DNA from: Papio anubis | Taxonomy: Eukaryota; Chordata; Mammalia; Primates; Cercopithecidae | Length of the DNA stretch: 64,000 nucleotides | Assembly: GCF_008728515.1 (NCBI RefSeq) | Contig: NC_044981.1 | Coordinates: 128,810,884-128,874,883 of the forward strand | Direction of reading: 5' to 3' | Notes under the pieces: generated by a model | Databases searched by the model: none | The model's input: only the letters and a program-made list of their open reading frames with translations | What the model was told of the DNA's origin: nothing | Made by a program: the position numbers and the translations under genes | Shown here: piece after piece, positions 33,640 through 45,835 of the stretch | How positions within the stretch are numbered: the stretch's first letter is position 1 | Layout of the letters: each line of letters opens with the position of its first letter

Positions 33640-36600
33640 CCACTTGTGAGTGAGAACATGCAGTGCTTGGTTTTCTGTTCCTGTGCTAGTTTGCTGAGAA
33701 TGATGGCTTCCAGCTTCATCCATGTCCCTGCAAAGGACAAGAACTCGTCCTTTTTTTGTGGCTACATAGTATTCCATGGTGTATATGTGCCACATTTTCT
33801 TTATCCAGTCTAACATTGATGGGCATTTGGCTGGTTTCCAAGTCTTTGCTATTGTGAACAATGCTGCAATAAACATATGTGTGCAATGATTTATAATGAT
33901 TTATAATGACATATAATGTGCAATGATATATGTATAGAATGATTTATAATCCTTTGGGTATATACCCAGTAATGGGATTGCTGGGTCAAATGGTATTTCT
34001 GGTTCTAGATCCTTGAGGAATTGCCACACTGTCTTCCACAATGGTTGAACTAATTTACACTCCCACCAACAGTGTAAAAGTGTTCCTATTTCTCCACATC
34101 ATCTCTAGTATCTGTTGTTTCCTGACTTTTTAATGATGGCCATTCTAACTGGCACGAGATGGCATCTCATTGTGCTTTTGATTTGCATTTCTCTAATGAC
34201 CAGTGATAATGAGTTTTTTTTCCTGTGTGTGTTAGCCACATAAATGTCTTCTTTTAAGAAGTGTGTGTTCATATCCTTTGCCCACTTTTTTATGGGGTTG
34301 TTTTTTCTTTGTAGATTTGTTTAAGTTCTTTGTAGATTCTAGATATTAGCCCTTTGTCAGATGGATAGATTGCAAAAATTTTCTCCCATTCTGTATGTTG
34401 CCTGTTCATGCAGTTGACATTTTCTTTTGCTGTGCAGAAGCTATTTAGTTCAATTAGGTCCCATTTGTCAATTTTGGCTTTTGTTGCCATTGCTTTTGGT
34501 ATTTTAGTCATGAAGTCTTTGCTCCTGCCTATGTCCTGCATGGTAGTGCTTAGGTTTTCTTCTAGGGTTTTTATGGTTTTAGATTTTCCATTTAAGTCTT
34601 TAATCCATCTTGAGTTAATTTTTGTATAAGGTGTAAGGAAGGGGTTCAGTTTCAGTTTTCTGCATATAGCTATCCAGTTTTCCCAACACCATTTATTAAA
34701 TAGGGAATCCTTTCCCCACTGCTTGTTTTTGTCAGGTTTGTCAAAGATCAGATGGTTGTAGATATGTACTGTTATTTCTGAGGCCTCTGTTCTGTCTCAT
34801 TGGTCTATATATCTGTTTTGGTACCAGTACCATGCTGTTTTGATTACTGTAGCTTCGTAGTATAGTTTGAAGTCAGGTAGTGTGATGCCTCCAGCTTTGT
34901 TCTTTTTGCTTAGGATTGCCTTGGCTATATAGGCTCTTTCTTGGTTCCATATGGAATTTAAAGTAGTTTTTTCTAATTCTGTGAAGAAAGTCAATGGTAG
35001 CTTGGTGGGGATAGCATTGAATCTATAAGTTACTTTGGGCAGAATGGCCATTGTCATGATATTGATTCTTCCTATCCATGAGGATGGTATGTTTATCCAT
35101 TTGTTTGTGTCCTCTGTTATTTCCTTGAGCAGTGGTTTGTAGTTCTCCTTGAAGAGGTCCTTCACATCCCTTGTAAGTTGGATTCCTAGGTATTTTATTC
35201 TCTTTGTAGCAATTGTGAATGGGAGTTCACTCATGATTTGGCTTTCTGTTTGTCTGTTATTGGTGTATAGGAATGCCTGTGATTTGTGCACATTGATTTT
35301 TGTATCCTGAGACTTTGCTGAAGTTGCTTATCAGGTTAAGGAGATTTAGGGCTGAGATGATGGGGATTTCTAATAGACAATTATGTCATCTGGAAACAGA
35401 CAATTTGGCTTCCTCTCCTCCTATCTGAATACCCTTTATTTATGTTTCTTGCCTGATTGCCCTGGCCAGAACTTCCAATATTATGCTGAATAGGAGTGGT
35501 GAGAGAGGGCATCCTTGTGCTGGTTTTCAAAGGGAATGCTTCCAGGTTTTGCCCATTTAGTATGATATTGGCTGTGGGTTTGTCATAAATAGCTGTTATT
35601 ATTTTGAGATACATTCCATCAATACCTAGTTTATTGAGAGTTTTTAGCATGAAGGGGTGTTGAATTTTATCAAAGGCCTTTTCTGCATCTATTGAGATAA
35701 TCATGTGGCTTTTGTCACTGGATCTGTTTATGTGATGAATTACATTTATTTATTTGCATATGTTGAACCAGCCTTGCATCCAAGAGATGAAGCTGACTTG
35801 ATCGTGCTTGATAAGCTTTTTGATGTGCTGCTGGATTCGATTTTCCAGAATTTTATTGAAGATTTTCGCATTGATGTTCATCAGGGATATTGGCCTGCAA
35901 TTTTCTTTTTTTGTTTTGTTTCTGCCAGGTTTTGGTATCAGGATGATGCTGGCCTCATAAAATGAGTTAGGGAGGAGTTCCTCTTTTTCTATTATTTGGT
36001 ATAGTTTCAGAAGGAATGGTACCAGCACCTGTTTGTACCTCTGGTAGAATTCAGCTGTGACTCTATCTGGACTTGGGCTTTTTTTGGTTGGTAGGCTATT
36101 AATTACTGCCTCAATTTCAGAGCTTGTTATTGGTCTATTCAGGGATTCGACTTATTCCCAATTTAGTCTTGGGAGGATGTATGTGTCCAGGGATTTACTC
36201 ATTTCTTCTAGATTTTCAAGTTTATTTGCATAGAGGTGTTTATAGTATTCTCAGATGGTAGTTTGTATTTCTGTGGGATCAGTGGTGATATCCCCTTTAC
36301 TATTTTTTACTGTGTCTATTTGATTCTTCTCTCTTTTCTTCTTTAGTAGTATGACTAGCAGTCTATCTATTTTGTTGATCTTTCCAAAAAACCAGCTCCT
36401 GCACTCATTGATTTTTTAAAGGGTCTTTTGTGTCTCTATCTCCTTCAGTTCTGCTCTTATCTTAGTTATTTCTTGTCTTCTGCTAGCTTTTGAATTTGTT
36501 TGCTCTTGCTTCTCTAATTCTTTTAATTGTGATGTTAGGGTGTTGATTTTAGATCTTTACTGCTTTCTCCTGTGGGCATTTACTGCTATAAATTTCCCTC

Positions 36601-37480
36601 TAAACACTGCTTTGGTTGTGTCCCAGAGATTCTGGTACGTTGTGTCTTTGTCCTTATTCGTTTCAAAGAACTTATCTGTTTCTGCCTTAATTTCATTATT
36701 TACCCAGTAGTCATTCAGGAGCAGGTTGTTCAGTTTCCATGTAGTTGTGTGGTTTTGAGTGAGTTTCTTAATCCTGAGTTCTAATTTGATTGCACTGTGG
36801 ACTGAGAGACTCCTATGATTTCTGTTGTTTTGCATTTGCTGAGGAGTGTTTTACTTCTAATTATGTGGTCAATTTTAGAATAAGTGTCATGTGGTGCTGA
36901 GAAGAATGTATGTTCTGTTTATTTGGGGTGGAGAGTTCTGTAGATGTCTATTAGTTTTGCTTGGTTCAGAGCTGAGATCAAGTCCTGAATATCCTTGTTA
37001 ATTTTTTCTCATTCATCTGTTTAATATTGACAGTGGGGTGTTAAAGTCTCCCACTATTATTGTGTGAGGGTCTAAGTCTCTTTATAGGTCTCTAAGAACT
37101 TGCTTTATGAATCTGGGTGCTCCTGTATTGGGTGCATATATATTTAGGATAGTTAACGCTTCTTGTTGCATTGACCCCTTTACCATTATGTAATGCCCTT
37201 CTTTGTCTTTTTTGATGTTTGTTGGTTTAAAGTCTGTTTTATCAGAGACTAGGATTGCAACCCCTGCTTTTTCTTGCTTTCCATTTGCTTGGTAAATATT
37301 CCTCCGTCTGCCTATTTTGAGCCCACGTGTGTCTTTGCACATGAGATGGGTCTTCTGAATACGGCACAGCGATGGCTCTTGAATCTTATCCAATTTGCCA
37401 GTCTGTGTGTTTTAACTGGGGGACTTTAGCCCATTTACATTTCAGGTTAATATTGTTATATGTGAATTTGATCCTGTCAT
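33640..37480 (-). pseudogene. L1PA ORF2 (endonuclease / reverse transcriptase) pseudogene
   Basis: Start codon at 37480 (MTGSNSHITILT), but a stop follows at once because of a small change in the TLNINGL block. Readable pieces in order: endonuclease 37393-37082 (VSDKTDFKPTNIKKDKEGHY), linker 36835-36557, reverse transcriptase 36028-35750 (FYEASIILIPKPG) and 35704-35381 (MIISIDAEKAFDKIQHPFM), thumb and later parts 35291-34797 and 34541-34290, C-terminus 33876-33475 (LFTIAKTWK...MWHIYTMEYY). The catalytic loop near 35390 reads FPDD rather than FADD after a frameshift. A short local repetition of tgatttataa at 33887-33945 disrupts the C-terminal coding part. Clearly non-functional. Confidence 0.88.
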
Positions 37481-37529
37481 TATGATGCTAGCTGGTTGTT
37501 TTGCCTGTTAGTTGATGCAGTTTGTTCAT

Positions 37530-38568
37530 AGTGTCGATGGTCTTTACAATTTGGTAAGTTTTTGCAGTAGCTGGTACCGGTTGTTCCTTTCCATGTTTAG
37601 TGCTTCCTTCAGGAGCTCTTATAAGGCAGGCCTGGTGGTGACAAAGTCTCTCAGCATTTGCTTGTCTGTAAAGGATTTTATTTTTCCTTTGCTTATGAAG
37701 CTTAGTTTGGCTGGATATTAAATTCTGGGTTGAAAATTATTTTCTTTAAGAATGTTGAATTTTGACTCCCACTCTTTTCTGGCTTGTAGGGTTTCTCCAG
37801 AGAGATCCACTGTTAGTCTGATGGGCTTCCCTTTGTGGGTAACCCAACCTTTCTTTCTGGCTGCCCTTAACATTTTTTCCTTCATTTCAACCTTGGTGAA
37901 TCTGATGATTATGTGTCTTGGGGTTGCTCTTCTCAAGGAGTATCTTTGTGGTGTTCTCTGTATTTCCTGAATTTGGTTGTTGGCCTGTCTTGCTAGGTTG
38001 GGGAAGTTCTCTTGGATAATAGCCTGAAGTGTGTTTTCCAACTTGTTTCCATTCTCCCCGTCACTTTCAGGTATACCAATCAACCATAGGTTTGGTCTTT
38101 CTACATAATCCCATATTTCTTGGAGGCTTTGTTTGTCCCTTTTCATCTTTTTTCTCTAGTCTTTTCTTCTCGCTTTATTTCATTAAGTTGATTTTCAGTC
38201 TCTGATATCCTTTCTTCCACTTGATTGATTCGGCTATTGATGCTTGTGTGTGCTTCATGAAGTTCTCACGCTGTGTTTTTCAGCTTCATCAGGTCATTTA
38301 TGTTCTTCTCTGAACTGGTTATTCTAGTTAGCAATTACTCTAACTTTTTTTCAAGATTCTTAGCTTCCTTGCATTGGGTTAGAATGTGCTTCTTTAGCTC
38401 ATAGGAATTTGTTATTAGCCACCTTCTGAAGCCTACTTCTATCAATTTGTCAAACTCATTCTCTGTCCAGTTTTGTTCCCTTGCTCTTGAGGACCTGGGT
38501 TCCTTCGAAAGAGAAGAGACATTCTGGTTTTTGGAATTTTCAGCCTCTTTGCACTGGTTTCTCCTCAT
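37530..38568 (-). pseudogene. L1PA ORF1 (RNA-binding protein) pseudogene
   Basis: Encodes what was the L1 nucleic-acid chaperone. An ATG at 38568 (MRRNQCKEAENSKN...) opens a 78-codon piece ending at 38335, covering the N-terminal part. The coiled-coil region (38330-38150) is broken. The RRM and C-terminal domains are readable from 38146 to 37718 (ERPNLWLIGIPESDG near the start; RATPRHIIIRFTKVEMKEKM further on). The usual length is about 338 residues, while the longest open piece here is 142. Confidence 0.85.
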
Positions 38569-39894
38569 CTTCGTGGATTTATCTACCTTCGGTCTTTGAT
38601 GTTAGTGAGTTTCAGATGGAGTTTCTGTGTGGACATCCTTTTGGCTGATGTTGATGCTATTCCTTTCTGTTTGTTAGTTTTCCTTCTAACAGTCAGGCCC
38701 CTCTGCAGCAGGTCTGCTGGAGTTTGCTGGAGGTTCACTCCAGACTCTGCCTATTTCACCAGCTGAGGCTACAGAACAGCAAAGATTGCTGCCTGTTCTT
38801 TCCTCTGGAAGCTTCGTCCCAGAGGGCACCAGCCAGATGCCAGCTGGAGCTCCCCTATCTGTCGACCCCTGCTGGGAAGTGTCTTCCAGTCAGGAGGCAT
38901 GGGGGTCAGGGACCCACTTGAGGCAGTCTGTCCCTTAGCAGAGCTTGAGTGCTGTGCTGGGACACCTGCTGCTCTCCTCAGAGCTGGCAGGCAGGAATGT
39001 TTAAGCCTGCTGAAGCTCTGCCCACAGCCACCCCTTCCCCCAGGTGCTCTGTCCCAGGGAGATGGGAGGTTGATCTGTAAGCCCCGGGCTGCTGCCTTTC
39101 TTTCAGGGATGCCCTGCCCAGAGAAGAGGAATCTAGAGAGGCAGTCTGGTTACAGCGGCTTTGCTGAGCTGTGATGGGTTCTGCCCAGTTTGAACTTCCC
39201 AGCAGCTTTGTTTACACTGTGAGGGGAAAACCTCCTATTCCAGTCTCAGTAATGGCAGATGCCCCTCCCTGCATCAAGCCCTAGCATCCCAGATCGAATT
39301 CCGACTGCTGTGCTGGCAGCAAGAATTTCAAACCAGTGGATCTTAGCTTGCTGGGCTCCGTGGAGGTTGTTTCTGCTGAACTAGACCACTTGGCTCCCTG
39401 GCTTCAGCCCCTATTCCAGGGGAGTGAACGGTTCTGTCCCACTGGCATTCCAGGAGCCACTGGGGTATGAAAAACAACTCCTGCAGCTAGCTTGGTGTCT
39501 GCCCAAATGGTTGCCCAGTTTTGTGCTTGAAACCCAGGGCCCCGGTGGTATAGGCCTGGAGGGAATCTCTTGGTCTGCAGGTTGTGAAGACCATGGGAAA
39601 AGCGTAGTATCTGGGCCGGAGTGCACCATTCCTCATCACACAGTCCCTCATGGCTTCCCTTGGCTAGGGGAGGGAGTTCCCCAACCCCTTGCACTTCCCA
39701 GGTGAGGTAATGGCCCATCCTGCTTCAACTTGCCCTCCATGGGCTGCACCCACTATCTAACCAGTCTCAGTGAGATGAGCTGGGTACCTTAGTTGGAAAT
39801 GCAGAAATCACCTACCTTCTGTGTTGATGTCGCTGGGAGCTGCAGATCAGAGCTGCTCCTATTTGGAACAGCTTGGCCATCTTGCCAGCCACTC

Positions 39895-39909
39895 CAAGCC
39901 CTTTTCTTT
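39895..39909. repeat. Target-site duplication of the nested L1PA, right copy
   Basis: aagcccttttctttc. It joins 'gaaagaactaa' (33380-33390) to 'gcagctgggaggtgaaaagc' (39910 onwards), restoring a continuous L1PB 5' UTR when the nested element is removed. Confidence 0.75.
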
Positions 39910-40812
39910 CGCAGCTGGGAGGTGAAAAGCCCTGGGCACTTTTTCAAGCCCATTTTGCCCTCCATCAGAAAACAGACTTGGGGCTGGTTGCAAGGGGCAC
40001 AGTGGGAGTGAGACAGGCCCTTTGGTTTGCTTGAGAGCTGGGTGAGTCCTGTGACTGCCAGCTTTCCTGCACTTCCCTAACATCCTGCATGACTCAGCAG
40101 AGACAGCCATAATCCTCCTAGGTACACAACTCCAGTGACCTGAGGATCTCACCCCTGTTCCCACAGTAGCTGCAGCAAGATGCACCCAAGCAGAGTCTGA
40201 GCTTAGCTATGCCTAGCTCCACCCTCCATGATGATCCTTCCCTACCCACCCTAGTAGTGGGAGGCAAAGGTCATATAATCTTGGGAGTTCTAGGGCCCCA
40301 CCCACCACTGGTCCCTCCCCACAGTTCTACAGCTGATTCTCTCTGGAAAGCACCACCTCCTAGCAAGAGGCCAACCAGAACAAAAATAGAGCGTGAAACC
40401 ACCAAAGCTAAGGACCCTCACAGAGCTCACTGCACCCTACACTACTTCCACTGGAATAGGTGCTGGTATCTATGACTGAGAGACCCATAGATAGCTCACA
40501 TCAAAGGACTCTGTGCAGACAAGTCCCAGTACCCTCCCAGAACTGAGTAGACTCGCTGGGTGGTTAGACCCAGAAGAGAGACAACAGTCACTGCAGTTCA
40601 GCTCACAAGAAGCCACATCCACAGGAATGGGGGAGAGTACTACATCAAGGGAACACCCAGTGGGACAAAAAAATCTGAACAACAGCCTTCAGCTCTAGAC
40701 CTTCCTTCTGACAGAGCCTACCCAAACAAGAAGGAACCAGAAAACCAACCCTGGTAATATGATAAAACAAGGCTTGTCAACACCCCCCAGAAATCACACT
40801 AGTTCACCAGCA

Positions 40813-41745
40813 ATGGATCCAAACCAAGAAGAAATCCCTGATTTACCTGAAAAAGAATTCAGGAGGTTAGTTATTAAGCTAATCAGGGAGGGACCAGAGA
40901 AAGGCGAAGTCCAATGCAAGGGAATAAAAATATGATACAAGATGTGAGGGGAGAAATATTCAAGGAAATAGATAGCTTAAAGAAAAAAAAATCTAACATT
41001 GCACAAACTTTGGACACACTTTTAGGAATGTGAAATGCTCTAGAAAGTCTCAGCAATAGAATTGAACAAGTAGAAGAAAGAAATTCAGAGCTTGAAGATA
41101 AGGTCTTTGAATTAAGCCAATCGAACAAAGACAAATTAAAAAAACAAGAAAATATGAACCAAACCTCCAAGAAGTCTGGGATTATATTAAACGACTGAAC
41201 CTAAGAATAATCAGTGTTCCTGAGGAAGAAGACAATTCTGAAAGCTTGGAAAACATATTTGGGGGCATAATTGAGAAAAACTTCCCCAGCCTTGCTAGAG
41301 ACCTAGACATGCAAATACAAGAAACACAAAGAACACCTGGGAAATTCATCACCAAAAAGATCTTTGCCTAGGCACGTTGTCATCAGGCTATCCAAAGATG
41401 AAGGAAAGAATCTTAGGAATTGTGAGACAGAAGCATCTGGTAACGTAGAAAGGAAACCTATCAGATTAACAGCAGATTTCTCAGCAGAAACCCTATAAGC
41501 TGGAAGGGATTGGGGCCCTCTCTTGAGCCTACTCAAACAAAACAATTATCAGCCAAGAATTTTGTATCCAGCAAAACTATGCATCATATATGAAGGAAAG
41601 ATAGTTGTTTTCAGATAAATAAATGCTGAGAGAATTCACCATTACCAAGCCACCACTACAAGAACTGCTAAATGGAGCTCTAAATCTTGAAACAAATCCT
41701 GCAAGCACATCAAAACAGAACCTCTTTAAAGCATAGATTGCACCG
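40813..41745 (+). pseudogene. L1PB ORF1 pseudogene
   Basis: ATG at 40813 (MDPNQEEIPDLPEKEF...) is followed by a stop after 38 codons. The downstream sequence still follows L1 ORF1: 'gtctcagcaatagaattgaacaagtag' (coiled coil), 'ccaagaagtctgggattatat' (start of the RRM), 'agcagatttctcagcagaaacc' (C-terminal domain). The end is approximate. Confidence 0.8.
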
Positions 41746-41834
41746 GACCTATAAAACAAAAATACAATTTAAAAAGCAAAAACAAAAAACAACCACCAAA
41801 AAAAACCCTCAAAGTACACAGACGATGAAGAGCA

Positions 41835-44800
41835 TGATGAGTGCAATGGTCCCTCACATTTCAATACTAACAATGAATATAAATGGCCTAAATGCTCCAC
41901 TTAAAATATATAGAACTGCAGAATGGATAAGAACTCACCAACCAACTCTCTGTTGCCTTCAGGAGACTCACCTAACAGATAAGGACTCACATAAACTTAA
42001 AGTAAAGGAGTGGAAAAAGGCATTTCATGCAAATGGACACCAAAAGTGAGCAGGGGTAGCTATTCTCATATCAGACAAAACAAACTTTAAAGCAACAGCA
42101 ATTAAAAGAGACAAAGAGGAACATTATATAATGGTAAAAAAAGCCTTGGCCAACAGGAAAATATCACAATCCTAAACATATATGCACCTAACACTGGAGC
42201 TCCCAAATTTATAAAACAATTACTAATAGACCTCAGAAATGAGATAGCAACACAGTAATATTCCGGGAATTCACTACTCCACTGACAGCACTAGACAGGT
42301 CATCAAGACAGAAGTCAACAAATGAACAATGGGCTTAAACTATACCTTGGAACAAATGGACTTAACAGATATATACAGAACATTTCATCCAACAACCGCA
42401 GAATATACGTTCTATTCAACAGCACATGGAACTTTCTCCAAGATAGACCAAATGATAGGCTATAAAATGAGCCTCAATAAATTTAAGAAAATTGAAATTA
42501 TATCAAGCACTCTCTCAGATCACAGTGGAATAAAACTGGAAATCAACTCCAAAAGGAATCTTCAAAACCATGCAATTACATGGAAATTAAATAACGTGCT
42601 CCTGAATGAACATTGGGTCAAAGACAAAATCAAGATGGAAATTAAAAAATTCTTCTAACTGAATGACAATAATGACACAACCTATGAAAACCTCTGGGAT
42701 ACAGTTAAGGCAGTGCTAAGCAGAAAGTTCATAGCCCTACATGCCTATATCAAAAAGTCTGAAAGAACACAAACAGACAATCTCAGGTCACACATCAAGG
42801 AACTAGAGAAACAAGAACAAACCAAACCCAAACCCAGCAGAAGAAAAGAAATAACCAAGATCAGAGCAGAGCTAAATGAAATTGAAACAAAAAAATACAA
42901 ACGATAAATGAAACAAAAAGCTGGTTCTTTGAAAAGATAAATAAAATTGATAGATCATTAACAAGATTAACGAAGAAAAGAAGAGAGAAAATCCAAATAA
43001 CCTCACTAAGAAATGAAACAGGAGATATTACAACTGACACCACTGAAATACACATGATCATCCAAGGCTACTATGATTACCTTTGCACACACAAACTAGA
43101 AAACCTAGAAGAGATGGATAAATTCCTGGAAAAATACAACCCTCCTACCATAACTCAGGAAGAATTAGATGCCTTGAATAGACCAATAACAAGCAGCGAG
43201 ATTGAAATGGTAATTTAAAAATTACCAACAAAAAAAAAGTCCAGGACCAGATGGACTTACAGCAGAATTCTACCAGACCTTCAAAGAAGGATTGGTATCA
43301 ATCTTTTTGACACTATTCCACAAGATACAGAAAGAAAGAACACTCCCTAATTCATTCTATGAAGCCAGCATCATCCTAATACCAAAACCAGGAAAGGACA
43401 CAACCATAAAAGAAAATTACAGACCAATATCCTTGATGAACATAGATGCTAAAATCCTTAACAAAATACTAGCTAACAGAATCCAACAATATATCAAAAT
43501 GATAATCCACCATGATCAAGTGGGTTTCATACCAAGGATGCAGGGATGGTTTAACACATGCAAGTCAATAAATGCGATACACCACATAAACAGAATTAAA
43601 AACAAAAATCACATGATCATCTCAATAGATGCAGAAAAAGCATTTGACAAAATCCAGTATCACTTTATGATTAAAACCTCAGCAAAATCGGCATACAAGA
43701 GACATACCTTAATGTAATAAAAGCCATCTATGACAAACCCACAGCCAATATAATACTGAATGAGCAAAAGTTGAAAGCATTCCCTCTGAGAACAGGAACA
43801 AGAGGAGGATGCCCCCTCTCACCACTCCTCTTCAACATAGTACTGGAAGTCCTAGCCAGAGCAATCAGGCAAGAGAAAGAAATAAAGGGCATCCAAATCG
43901 GTAAAGAGGAAGTCAAACTGTCCCTGTTTGCTGACGATATGATCATGTACATTGAAAACCCTAAAGACTCCTCCACAAAGTTCCTAGAACTGATAAAAGA
44001 ATTCAACAAAGTTTCTAGATAGAAGAATAATGTACCCAAATCAGTTGCTTTTCTGTACACCAATAGCGACCAAGCAGAGAATCAAATCAAGAACTCAACC
44101 CTCTTTACAATAGCTGCAATAAATAAATAAATAAATAAAATACTTAGGAATATACCAAACAAAGGAGTCAAAAGATCTCTACAAGGAAAACTACAAAACA
44201 CTGCTGAAAGAAATCATACATGACGCAAACAAATGGAAACACATCCCAGGGGTAGAATCAATAGTGTGAACATGACTATACTGCCAAAAGCAATCTACAG
44301 ATTCAATGCAATCCCCATCAAAATACCACCATCATTCTTCACAGAGTTAGAAAAAACAATTCTAAAATTCATGTGGACTCAAAGAGCCCTCATAGCCAAA
44401 GCAAGACTAAGCACAAAGAACAAATCTGGAGGCATCACACTACCTGATTTCAAACTATACTATAAGGCCATAGTCACCAAAACAGTGTGGTACTGGTATA
44501 AAAATAGGCACGTAGGCCAGTGGAACAGAATAGAGAACCCAGAAATAAACCCCAGTACTTACAGCCAATGATCTTCACAAAGCAAACAAAAACATGAAGT
44601 GGGGAAAGGACACCCTTTTCAACAAATGGTGCTGGGATAATTGGCTAGCCGCATGTAGGAGAATGAAACTGTATCCTCATCACTCACCTTATACAAAAAT
44701 CAACTCAAGATGGATTAAGGATTTAAACCTAAGACCTGAAACTATAAAAATTCTAGAAGATAACGTTGGAAAAACCCTTCTAGACATTGGCTTAGGCAAA

Positions 44801-45600
44801 GATTTCATGACCAAGAACACAAAAGCAAATGCAATAAAAACAAAGATAAATACCCGGGACCTTATTAAAGAGCTTTCCACAGCAAAAGGAACAGTCAGCA
44901 GAGTAAACAGATAAGCCAGAGTGGGAGAAAATCTTCACAACATATACATCTGGCAAAGGACTAATATCCAGAATCTACAATGAACTCAAACCAATCAGTA
45001 AGAAAAAACAATCTCATCAAAAAGTGGGCTAAGGACATGAATAGACAATTCTCAAAAGAAGATATACAAATGACCAACAAACATATGAAAAAATGCTCAA
45101 CATCACTAATGATCAGGGAAATGCAAATAAAAACCACAATGTAATACCACCTTACTCCTGCAAGAATGGCCATAATCAAAAAATCAAAAAAAGGTAGATG
45201 CTGGTGTGGATGCAGTGATCAGGGAACACTTCTCACTGCTGGTAGGAATGTAAACTAGTACAGCCGCTATTGAAAACAGTGTGGAGATTCCTTAAAGAAC
45301 TAAACGTAGAACTACCATTTGATCCAGCAATCCCACTACTGGGTGTACCCAGAGGAAAAGAAGTCATTATTCAAAAAAGATACGTGCACATGCATGTGTA
45401 TATATATACATATGTACATATACATATATACACATGCGTATATATATATGATGGAATACTACTTAGCCATAAAAAAGAATGAACTAACAGCATTCTCAGT
45501 GACCTGGATGAGACTGGAGACTATTATTTTAAGTGAAGTAACTCAGGGATGGAAAACCAAACATCGTATGTTATCACTGATATGTGGGAGCTAAGTTATG
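41835..45600 (+). pseudogene. L1PB ORF2 pseudogene
   Basis: Pieces in order: endonuclease 41840-42049 (VPHISILTMNINGLNA; CLQETHL) and 42329-42658 (GTFSKIDQMIGYKM, the place of the SKIDH motif; SDHSGIKLEI), reverse transcriptase 43292-43717 (FYEASIILIPKPGKD; SIDAEKAFDKIQY) and 43771-44022 (LFADDMIMYIENP, the catalytic loop intact), later parts 44233-44571 and 44594-44914, C-terminus 45270-45594. An (AATA)n expansion at 44118-44139 and many stops break the frame. A TA/CA-rich tract at 45388-45450 lies in the last coding part. Not functional. Confidence 0.85.
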
Positions 45601-45822
45601 AGGATGCAAAGGCAAAATAATGATACAAGGGACTTTGGGGACTTGGGGGGAAGAGTGGGAGGGGGTGAGGGATAAAAGACAATAAATATGGTGCAGTGTA
45701 TACTGCTTGGGTGATGGATGCACCAAAATCTCACAGATCACCACTAAAGAACTTACTCATGTAACCAAATACCACCTGCACCCTAATAACTTATGGAAAA
45801 ATAAAATAAAATAATATAAAAA

Positions 45823-45835
45823 AGAGACACATCTA
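45823..45835. repeat. Target-site duplication of the L1PB, right copy
   Basis: agagacacatcta, identical to 32791-32803. Confidence 0.85.

Larger units (their letters stand above)
33405..39894 (-). mobile_element. Full-length L1PA-type retrotransposon nested in the L1PB
   Basis: 6,490 bases on the minus strand, complete from a 5' UTR beginning ggctggcaagatggccaagc (complement of 39868-39892) to a 3' UTR and poly-A (poly-T at 33405-33420). The 3' UTR wording (acatgtgcagaacgtgcagg on the plus strand) belongs to the older half of the L1PA series. The 5' UTR spans roughly 38600-39894, ORF1 37530-38568, ORF2 33640-37480. Both ORFs carry many frameshifts and stops. The element cannot move by itself. 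Its 5' UTR, a natural promoter with antisense activity in this family, faces the remaining half of the L1PB 5' UTR. Confidence 0.9.
39910..45822 (+). mobile_element. L1PB-type element, main part (after the nested L1)
   Basis: Rest of the 5' UTR (39910-40812), ORF1 (from 40813), ORF2 (about 41835-45600) and a 3' UTR ending 'ccacctgcaccctaataact' plus an A-rich tail. Followed by the target duplication agagacacatcta (45823-45835). Together with 32804-33404 it is about 6.51 kb, full length. Both ORFs are broken. It must be older than the L1PA inside it and younger than the L1M it landed in. Confidence 0.9.

Noticed and set aside
43292..44022. Long L1 ORF2 pieces with intact FADD loop
   Set aside because: Considered as possibly functional reverse transcriptase, but the ORF is split by many stops and frameshifts along its length.
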